Part shown: piece by piece, positions 31,073-39,779 of the stretch
Layout of the letters: every line of letters begins with the position of its first letter
Numbering within the stretch: the first letter of the stretch is position 1
Assembly: GCA_003117195.1 (NCBI GenBank)
Contig: BDSI01000021.1
Span: forward strand, 372,001-436,000
DNA from: Eudorina sp. 2006-703-Eu-15
Taxonomy: Eukaryota > Chlorophyta > Chlorophyceae > Chlamydomonadales > Volvocaceae
Direction of reading: 5' to 3'
Length of the DNA stretch: 64,000 bases
Program-made: the position numbers and the translations under genes
Notes under the pieces: generated by a model
Told to the model about the DNA's origin: nothing
Databases searched by the model: none
What the model saw: only the letters and a program-made list of their open reading frames with translations

Positions 31073-32848
31073 ATGGCGGCACCTCTTATCGACCCGCTTG
31101 TAAGCAAAATCCACCAGACCACCACCACGCTGGGCCGTGCGGCAGCTATCTTGCGGAGCGCCTTCCCGGACCAGCAATCCGTCATCGCCAAGGGCGGCAG
31201 CATCGCGGTGCAGCTCCCTCGCCGCGATGTTCCCACCTACGTGCTGCCCAACCAGGGCGCGCAGCCGTGGGAGCTTCTGCCCATGAAGACCGCAGCGATG
31301 GCGCAGTACCCCAACTTCTTCAACAACAGCTGCGTCTTCTTCGGCTCGCTCAAACGCGACGTGGTCAACGGCCTGCCCTTCTGCCTGGTCCGCCCCACCC
31401 GCCTCGCCATCGACCTCGCCAAAGTGGTCCGGAACCTGGGCATCGTCGACGGCTTCGAGGTCGTGCAGCGCCGCGACCGCCTCCGTCCGTACGACCTCGT
31501 CTGGACGGCCGACCAGCCCGAGCCCGAGGACATGTACGACGTCGCGCTCTTCCCGCACCGCCGTATCCGCCTGCACCTCCGTACGGACATGTACAGCATG
31601 CGGCCCACCGGACCCGGATCTGCGCAGCAGCTGCCGCTGGCGGCGCAGCTCGCCCCGGCGCTAGGGCTGCTGCCGCTGTCCGTGAAAAACGTGAGCAAGG
31701 CCTCTCAGCCCGTGCTCATGTACCCACGTCAGATGGAGGCGGCGCGGCAGCGGCTGCCGTCGGGAATCTTCGTGTGCTACCACCACGAGCTGGGCCTTAT
31801 CACGGACGTGATGGCCGAGCAGTACGACGTGCCGGCGCTGGTGGCTGCGCACGTGGGGCTGCCGATGTCGCAGGTGGCCCAGATCAGAGGGGCGCTGCGG
31901 CTCAAGGCGGTGGAGGAAGCCGGCAGGCCGCTGCGCCACATCACGCCGCTCAAGGTGCGTTTCGTCCCCTTGGTGTGTGTCAAGGAACGGGAAGGGAACG
32001 GAAAGAAGAGATAGTGACACGGCGCGCGAGCAGCAGACATGCGGAATGGACGGCTGGAGGCAGGCCGCTGAGGGGGCTGAAGGGGAGTGACGAGTGAGGG
32101 TAGGCGGCATGGGAGTGAGGTAGGGGCGAGAAAACAGCAGACCCGAGCCAGACCCTGGAACCAACCCATCCGGTCCGCTGCCCTCCCCTCCGCTGCCCTC
32201 CCCTCCAGTCCTGGAACATGATTGAGGTCATTCGGCAACGAGTGGCGGAGCGGCAGGCGGCGCTGCGGGCGGCCGAAGGGGCGGACGGCCCACTGGCGGC
32301 GGCACGGCGGGAGCTGCAGGAAGCTGCCCGGGCGCAGCAGCAGCAGGTGTGTAGGCCATCCTGGTGTGGGGGGAGGCCCCTGGTCTGCAGGAGGAGGGAG
32401 GCCTTGCCCGGGCGAGCACCCTCCGGCAGATACAGGCGATTCGCGCGGCGAATGGGAATCCTGATCTCGTGACTCCTTCTTTTGGACCGCGCGGCGAGCG
32501 TGGGGAGCGGCTTCCCGGTGCTTCCTGACCCATGTATTGGTATAAGTATTGGTCGACATGGGCCACCAATACTGACAAAGCTGACCCGCCCTGCTGCTGC
32601 TGCTACTGCTGCTGCCCCCCTCAGGCCCGCAAGCAGCTCAGTGCGGCCCTGGACGCGGCCATCGAGATGGAGGACGGGTTGTTGGCCTGGCAGCTGCTGA
32701 GGAGCGGGGCGCTGGCTGGGGCCCGTGGGGCAGGCGGGGCAGCGGAGGCGGGTGGTGGTGAGGCGCGGGGCTCAGCCCCCTCCCCCGCCGCGTCGTCCGC
32801 GGCGGCGGCGGCAGCGGGCGCGGGTGAGGGTGCGGCGCGGCAGCAGCA

Positions 32849-32908
<60 letters not shown>

Positions 32909-33011
32909 ACAGCAGCAACAGCAACAAGGCGGTGACCGGACACAACGGCAGAGGCCGCGACAGCGACAGCAGCAGCCGCAGTCGCAGTCGCAGCCGCCGC
33001 GGCAGCAGTAG
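31073..33011 (+). CDS. divergent ribosomal protein uS8, probably mitochondrial, with polyQ tail
   Basis: Three exons (31073-31954, 32209-32346, 32625-33011) give 468 residues. I read the core as ribosomal protein S8. LAKVVRNLGIVDGFEVV (about residues 113-129) matches the bacterial helix LAKVLKEEGFI. SVKNVSKASQPVLMYPRQME (about 203-222) matches the RVSKPG-R-Y block, and LPSGIFVCYHHELGLITDVMAEQYDVPA (about 226-253) matches GLGI-ILSTSKGIMTD-EA---GVGG. S8 binds the central domain of small-subunit rRNA. An N-terminal part of about 90 residues and a C-terminal part of about 180 with a coiled-coil-like stretch and 29 glutamines are extra; such extensions are common in chlorophycean mitoribosomal proteins. 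No clear presequence is visible. The S8 call is by eye and moderately sure; mitochondrial location is inference. Confidence 0.58.
32841..32927 (+). repeat. (CAG/CAA)29 polyglutamine tract in coding exon
   Basis: Twenty-nine consecutive glutamine codons, mostly CAG with scattered CAA toward the end, in the last exon of the uS8-like gene. A second shorter Gln/Arg/Ser-rich tail follows. Confidence 0.95.
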
Positions 33012-33149
33012 AGGGGGACAGGGGATGGATTCCTGGGCTGACTTCCATCGCGCGGGTGCTCGCTCGGCGGTTTGCTAGAGAGCCGGCGTGGCAGCCAAGG
33101 GGAAGGCCAGCCCCAGGGCGTGGCTTTCGTTGGGGCCGACAAACGGAGG

Positions 33150-33240
33150 GGAGGGCTGGGCGCCGCATGGTGCCTGCCGCATGGCACGCCGGGACACAGT
33201 TCCTAGCCCGCCGCCTCCTCCTCCTCCCTCTCTCTTCACT
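33150..33240 (+). repeat. diverged direct repeat, copy 1
   Basis: Blocks GGTGCCTGCCGCAT, CCGGGACACAGTTCCTAGCC and a CCTCC-rich tract recur in the same order at 34749-34840, about 75 % alike by eye. Confidence 0.55.
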
Positions 33241-33545
33241 GGGGCTGACAAACGGAGTACGGGAGTGGAAGACCATGTCGGTAGTTACGAGGTCCCCGAC
33301 CCTACCACGGCAACCTGTCTGACGACCCGACCTATGCCCCATCCGAAGTCTGGGAGCCCAGCAGCTTGCTACGGGGTTGTTGATGGTAGGGTGGGTGAGG
33401 TAGGCTAGCGTGCCGCAGATTAAGGTGTGCACCGGCGGGCCTGAGGTGGTTGGAGGGGCGGAGAGGCACCCAGTCGGCTTCGAGCTCGCAGCCGCCCGGA
33501 CCTACGTGAGCTGTTCCTGACGACCCAGATGTAAGCGGAGCACAG

Positions 33546-33550
33546 TGTAA
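33546..33550 (+). terminator. candidate polyadenylation signal TGTAA (uS8-like gene)
   Basis: TGTAA on the sense strand, 535 bases after the stop of the uS8-like gene. Confidence 0.4.
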
Positions 33551-33973
33551 GCAGCCGAGTCACGGAATCCACAGCGAGGAGTGTTGCCGGTCCTGGGCGG
33601 GCGAGATCCAGCGCACCCAGCGGCATACGATGTGGAGATCCAAAGGACACACAAGGATCACGCTGTACTGCACAATTACCCGTGCTCATACACGGAATGG
33701 GATTTCCTCCTCTTTCGGGGATCTCGTGGGTTACATGTACGGCTGCCGGCTGGGGTCGCCGATCGAATCTGGGCGCGGGCGCGCGGCGCGATCCCGTGGA
33801 TGGACCCCTTAGGGCAAGGCCCTGAAGGATGGAGACGAGGCAAACCCGCTGACGACGCCAGAGCGCAGCAACCACACCAGCCCACGACCACCCTCCTATC
33901 TACCAACCTCACCGCCCCGCCCCTTTGAAGACGGCGCCGGACGCCCAATGGCCCGACGTCTCTATGGGCATCA

Positions 33974-34045
33974 CAGGATTTACCTACGACGACGACATCC
34001 GCCGAGTCCTTTTATCTAAACGGGCATGTTAACCACTCTACTCCG
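33974..34045 (-). repeat. tRNA-related sequence, possible SINE head
   Basis: The minus strand reads GGAGTAGAGTGGTTAACATG (A-box-like). About 40 bases on comes GTAGGTAAATCCTG, which resembles a B box with the TTC of the T loop lost. The spacing suits a tRNA-derived pol III promoter, but no full cloverleaf can be drawn. Confidence 0.3.
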
Positions 34046-34748
34046 GGCTAAGGAATACGTCACCATCCTTTTCCGGGCCCCAAAATGCATCAATGTCCAG
34101 TTGCCCCCTCACATGCCACTTTCTATTACGGTTAGATGAATGGAAGGAAACGGCGCACCGTTTGAGTCGACTGCACCACCAGGTATACGCCACCAGGTTC
34201 ACACTACCAGGTATCCCTGCACTATATCCGAACATAGCCCGCACCGCTATGCCACTTCTATGGATGTCTTGCCCTCCCCGTAACGCCGGGGAGTCATGTG
34301 GCCCTACACGGCGACAGGGTCCGCTAAGGGGATGATGAGCTGGTACGGATTCCCGGGCGCACGGCAGCTGTCGTACAAGCCGTACATGCACGCACAATCC
34401 GCTGTACATGTACGGCGTTCCGGGGCCCCAACCAAACCCAAACACTCCCCAAACAGAGACTACACCAGCGCGCGCTGCTATGTAATATTCCAACCCAGCC
34501 AGCCACCTAGCCAACATCACGGCAATCTAAAGCCCCCCGGGCTGTGTAGCATGCGACTCCACAACACAAGCGCCACACCAGTTCCTGTTGTCCACCATGC
34601 TCTTGCACGTCCGCCACACACTCTGGAGCTTCCAGCGGATGAGGCGGAGGGGAGCGAGCGAAGGCGCTGCTGCGCCCTTCCCGCAGTGACGCCCATCCAG
34701 GGCAAACCAACTCGTCCGGACGGCTACACTCCGAGCATGATACAAGGT

Positions 34749-34840
34749 GGGCGGGGCGCCTGGTGCCTGCCGCATTGACACACCGGGAAACAGTTCCTAG
34801 CCCAACCCCTCCAACTTCCTCCCTCTCCTTCCCTGAGGTG
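34749..34840 (+). repeat. diverged direct repeat, copy 2
   Basis: Partner of 33150-33240: GGTGCCTGCCGCAT, CCGGGAAACAGTTCCTAGCC, then a pyrimidine-rich stretch. Confidence 0.55.
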
Positions 34841-35208
34841 GTTTTTGGGTTGCCGCGAGCGTACCTACTCGGCCTACTCGGCCGGTGCCCGTTACGGCTT
34901 CCCAATCCTCCGGGGGTTCCCTCCCCCTCCGTCCCCCCCTCCCTCCCCACCTCCGTCCCCGCCTCTTCACCGGACATGCACGGCACGGCACGGCCTGCTC
35001 GGCCGCTGTCATGCCACAAAGAAGCCCGGCGCAGACACTCGGAGGCTCGAGGTTCTAGGTGACAAGAGGCGGCACCCGCGACCCGAACCTCCCCCAGGGA
35101 CACAACGAGGGGGTGTTCTGGGTTCTGGGTTGCGGGGTTATGTACTTGTCGTCGTCATGGAGGGGGTGCTTCTCCAGCACAGGGCGCCATGAACGTGCTA
35201 GAAATTAA

Positions 35209-37738
35209 TTACCGTGTGGAGCTGAGCGTGTGGGTAGGGCAGCAGCTGCGGGCCGTGTCAAAGAGCGCATAGGTGCAGCCGTCGCCGCCGCCCCGGCAGA
35301 AGCGGCCAATGGTGTCGCAGGGCCCGTCGCGCCGCAGCTCAATACACAGCTGCTTGGGCCGGGCAGCGAGGTCGTCGCGGGCGAAGTTGAGCTTGGTGAG
35401 GCGGAAGGTGCCGCCCTGGTCCCAGCTCACCTGGGGAGGTCAGAGGGAGGAGGAAAAGGAGGCGCGCGTGCGTGTTAAGTCAGGCTCCTAGTTCTGAATG
35501 TTTGTAAGATTCGGGATAAGATCTAACAAAATGATGGCTCATGCGAAATTTGTGCCAGGGCTGTGACGAGCGATCAAGTGCAGTGTTTGGGACAAGTGGT
35601 CGCATGGGGCTCTTCTACAACTGTGCAGCTGTTGATTCCATGTTCCATATCAGATCATTCGATATTCCTTTGAGCTGTCACCGATGACCCGCGGGGTCCG
35701 CTGTAACATCCTAATAATAAATACCTAAGAATTCCTTTTTATCGTGTCACTGAACCCCTGGTGGTATTATCGTTAAGGATGTATTGCCGTCCTGCCTATC
35801 TCCCACAACTCAAAGGGTCCCTCCTCGGATCCCTGGGCTTCCAGCGTCACGGTGATTGTGCACCTCGGGTTAACACGATATGTTCCCGCGAGAAAACCCC
35901 ACGTACCGGGTACGGCACCTTGTCGACGTACGCCTTTACACTGCCGCGGCATGTGTCGTAACTCCACCAGTCCACCTTGAGCAGGTTGGACGAGCAGCAG
36001 GAAGACGAGGGGTCGACGCAGTGGGAGGCCTCCAGAGAGAAGCAGTACATGTTACCGCCGTTGGACGAGCGACTCGGAGTGGGTGCACCCAGGCGGAAGG
36101 GCATCAGACCGCTCGTCTGGTTGCAGGTGCTGTCGTACACACGTGTGGGGGAAAGAGGGAGTTGGCGGCGGAATGAATAAGCGGTGGCAGCTTGGCTGGA
36201 CAGGGTTTTATGGTTTAGTTTTGGCAGGCCAAGGACCATGCTATCACTATAACAACAATATTAATAAGAACATCACCATCATAAATATAACTGGTCTGCA
36301 TGACAGATCCGTACTTGTGCAGTCATGGTTCGTCTATTCCCTTTTAAATCGTAAGTACCCTTTTTAGATGTGTCCTTCCCTTCAAACGTGCCTGTGTTTC
36401 ACGGAACGCCAAACCCTCGCCATCATCTTAGGATTCCGGATACGTTTTAAGCTGCGCCCTGGTCGTGTCGAACAGTCCTTCTAGAAACCCTAGTTCCCCC
36501 AATTGCGCTTCGATGCTGCAAGGGATAAAACCTCGCCCCGCACACATCTCCTCTCACCTGATGTACGGAAACGTGCCCATGTACGGCGCCTGGCGGCGGC
36601 TCCCGCCGCTAGTACGAACAGCTCCCGTCTCCTGAATATCATGCTGCTGCTGTTGCTGCTGCTGCTCCTGCTGCATGAGCAAGTGGCGGTGCTGTTGCTG
36701 CTGCTGCAGCACGGGAAGCGGCGGCAGCGCGCCTCCGATGGGGATAACGTGCGGCGGGGTGCTCAGGACCGTAGGGGGCGGTGGCGGCGGCACGACGCCA
36801 AGCTTGTTCGTTGGGCAGCACTTGAGGGAGGAAGAGGAGGAGGTGGAGGACTGGCCGATGGCGTAGGTGCAGCTGCCGTCACCTTCCGGGCACAACGCCG
36901 CAAGGTTGGGGCAGGGATCCCGCAGCGTGATGCAGATCTTGGCGCCCGTGACGTTGGATGACGTCAGATTGAGCTTCGGCAGCTTGAAGAGTGCCATGTC
37001 GCGGGCGAGGCCGTACACCTCAAAGGTGGGCGTTGGCGCCGGGAGACCGTTGACGGTTACGGAGCGGATGGCACGACGGCACGTGGGTCGTACTCGGAGC
37101 TCCAGTTTGTAGAAGTCGGCGAGGCTGCAGCAGGGGTCCTCCGGTGGGCAGCGCTGGACTGGGGCGCCAGTGAAGCAGATGCGCTGGCCGTTGGCAGAGG
37201 GGGAGGTGGTGTAGGCGGTCTCCAGCTTAAAGGGGCTCAGGCTGGGGTCCGTTTGGCAGGCGTAGTTGGGGAAGGTGTTGCCGAGCGAGGAGGACTGGAA
37301 GAGCGCTCTGAGGGCCAGGAGGGGAGCAAAGAGGGGTGACCTTACGAGAGCAGGAGGAGGAAGAAAAGGTGGAGGAGGAGGAGCACGAGGAGGAGGAGTG
37401 CACGGTGAGTCAATGTGGCAGGGAAATGGGGTGGTTCTAGGTGGGCGTTGGATAGGACTGCAGGGCCTGTTGGGGGCGGTGTGACGCGACTGACCCGGCG
37501 GCTCGGGGTCCGCAGTAACGTTCATTCATTCATTCACGGCGCGCAACGCGGTTGCGAAATGGTAAACGCCGCGCTGACCTCATATTCACAACCAAACGAA
37601 AGCCCCAAGATACGTGCGCCACAACCTGTGGTTTCCCTCTGGATACGAAGTCCTCGCGCGCGCTTACCGCCTGGCGTCCACGATACGTCCGAAAGCGATG
37701 CAAATGCATAAGAGCGAGAGGATTGTGAGACTCCGCAT
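35209..37738 (-). CDS. pherophorin with two pherophorin domains
   Basis: Four exons (37738-37668, 37307-36558, 36129-35907, 35430-35209) give 421 residues. Pherophorins are secreted extracellular-matrix glycoproteins of volvocine algae. MRSLTILSLLCICIAFGRIVDA is a clear signal peptide. Domain A (about residues 35-175) has the usual cysteine pattern: CPPEDPCCSL, CRRAIRSVTVNG, ICITLRDPCPNLAALCPEG, CCPTN. A Pro/Gln/His linker (about 176-270) contains two short polyQ runs. Domain B (about 271-421) starts FPYI-TCNQTSGLMPFRLG and has VDPSSSCCSSNLLK, LCIELRRDGPCDTIGRFC and a final CCPTH. The linker is short and lacks the long Ser-Pro hydroxyproline rod of many pherophorins. Introns 1 and 3 each carry a family 2 repeat. 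Family is secure; the role in the matrix is inferred. Confidence 0.92.
35684..35719 (+). repeat. dispersed repeat family 2 copy
   Basis: GCGGGGTCCGCTGTAACATC followed by an AATAAT-rich tail instead of ATTC units. It lies in the third pherophorin intron (35906-35431). Confidence 0.5.
37490..37537 (+). repeat. dispersed repeat family 2 copy
   Basis: CTCGGGGTCCGCAGTAACG, then TTCATTCATTCATTCA. It lies in the first pherophorin intron (37667-37308). Confidence 0.6.
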
Positions 37739-39779
37739 GATTTTATGCCTAGGTTGACTGATCTGCGGGGCTGGACATGTGAAACGCAGTGAAGTTAGGT
37801 CACTGCCCGACAATCTGGTTTGATGGTACCCAACATGCTAGCTGAAATCGGTCACAACTGTAGGATTTCGATAATAAAAATTATCGGAAATATAACTTCA
37901 GCTCAGGCCGACTCAAAGCCATCTGAAACCTGACCTTACGTGGGAAATGCGTCAGGAGGAGCAGCGTGCGAGCTCGTGGATGATCAAGCTGCCGCACTCA
38001 GTCGGGGAACAAATTCCAAGATACTAATATGTGTCTGAGTTCTTTTGGCTGACGTTGCGCGAGGTGCTCGAGGTTGGCAACGGGCTAACGAGCACAAAAG
38101 AACAAGCGACACGCCGAAGGAGGGATGTGGGAACCTCCTGGCTGATATGACTTTGTCATCTAGACTCGATGTGTGTGAGCGCTGGATTTTAGGTACTTTG
38201 TGAAGGATTATCAGTAGTGGACCGTTGTTTCCGTTGCCCGGCCCGCTACTGCGGCCCGCCCCTACGACGCGGCCCCGCCAGACGCGCGAAAACGTCACCT
38301 TCCATTTACTTTACCACAAGTATTATACGAATTGTCACATCTTCACTTTATACTAGCAGTTCTTCGTTTAATTTGGTACCAATGACGAATTACCTGTATG
38401 GATGCTCCAATGCACTGCCGACTTGTTCCTGGATACATGGAACAAATGTTTCAAGAAATATAGATTATTTATAACATGATATCACTTGCTGCTGGCAAAT
38501 CATCATCAGGTTTCTAGGAACCCAGCGCCAGACTTGGCGCCGTAAACAACACCTTTTGCGACGAAATCCTGCAAATGTTTCAGAAGGACACGGCCGGACA
38601 GGAATCTGGTCATAATTGACGAGGTGCAAAAACCGCTCGGAAACCAGAACCCACGCCAGCAGTCTCGGCACACTCATCTCGACGCTTGAAATCGCGTACA
38701 GTATCAAAATTCACACAAGATACGTTTATTAGTTGAAGACCATGATGGGAAGAGTGTTAGATCATCAACCGAATGTGAGCTGCGGAACACCTTTTGGTGT
38801 GAAAGTCTGAGATCCAGTACCTGATGTTTAAGAAAAGCAGGTGGCCACAACGTCCAGACCGGACGGTGTGCATGTGGCAGCGCATATGATCGTTGACGGC
38901 AAGGACCAAGAGGCATGATGGCGATACGCGATTACGGTATCACCCACAAAGCCACAGGCACGGACCTCACCTCACACCTGCACCCGCGACACCTAGGGGC
39001 AACCGCACCACCGGCAGGGGCACGCCGCATTGTACAGCTGCTCACCACCGCAACAACAACAGCAGGACTAGGGCTCGCCGAGATCTGATCAACACAAGAG
39101 GTAGATCTTCTCACATACTCAAGACGGGGCGGCGGCGCGACGCGCCACCCAGTGGCCCCACTCATGCGTCCCCACCACCACCACTTTCGTAAATTGAAAA
39201 ATGAAAAGAAACCACCCGGGGTGCCCACGGCACCGCCCCGGCGGGACAGCTGACGGCTGAGCTCCCGAGCTGCCTCAGCGCGGGGCGCAACGAGCAAGCA
39301 GTCAATCTTTCCGGGAGGGATCCAGTCCCTCCCTCCCTCGCTCCCTGACTGCTGACCTCCCGGGGTTTAGGTAACCCGGCATGCACGCCAGACCGCAGTC
39401 CTGCTGCGCAGTACGCGCGGGTGTACGACATCTACCCTTCTCATGCCCGTGAAACCGTCTACCCTTCTTCCCTTCCCTTCCCTACTCCACCCTATCCTAC
39501 CCTGTACGACGCCTGTCCTCCTTCCCTTCCCTGCCCTACCCTACGCCCCTTGCTGACTGACTGAAACAAGCCACCCAATACCGCGTGAGGCACATGACAT
39601 TTCACGGCACACGCCACCGGCTCCGAACCCTGCACGGGGATATGCGGTTGCGGTACTCCACATACACATACACACTCATTTCCCCAAACCTCCAGGGAGG
39701 GTCAACTGCAACTACCGCAACTGCAGCCGCCTGACCCAGGCCAGCTAACTGCCAAACTGCTGCTGCTTTTGCCATCGCG
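37739..39779. other. pherophorin promoter side and SWI/SNF 3' side
   Basis: 2041 bases between two minus-strand genes. 37739-38500 is AT-richer and should contain the pherophorin promoter. 39100-39779 is GC- and CT-rich (CTTCCC runs at 39460-39550) and is probably the 3' untranslated region of the SWI/SNF gene. No protein motif and no clear TGTAA were seen. Confidence 0.45.

Larger units (their letters stand above)
33012..35208. other. intergenic region with probable mobile-element debris
   Basis: Lies between the stops of the uS8-like gene (+) and the pherophorin gene (-). It contains a TGTAA signal, a tRNA-related sequence (33974-34045) and a diverged direct repeat (33150-33240 and 34749-34840). 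No reading frame carries a reverse transcriptase, transposase or other motif I recognise. Confidence 0.5.

Noticed and set aside
33012..35208. Autonomous retrotransposon
   Set aside because: No reverse transcriptase (for example YADD), endonuclease or integrase motif was seen in any frame.
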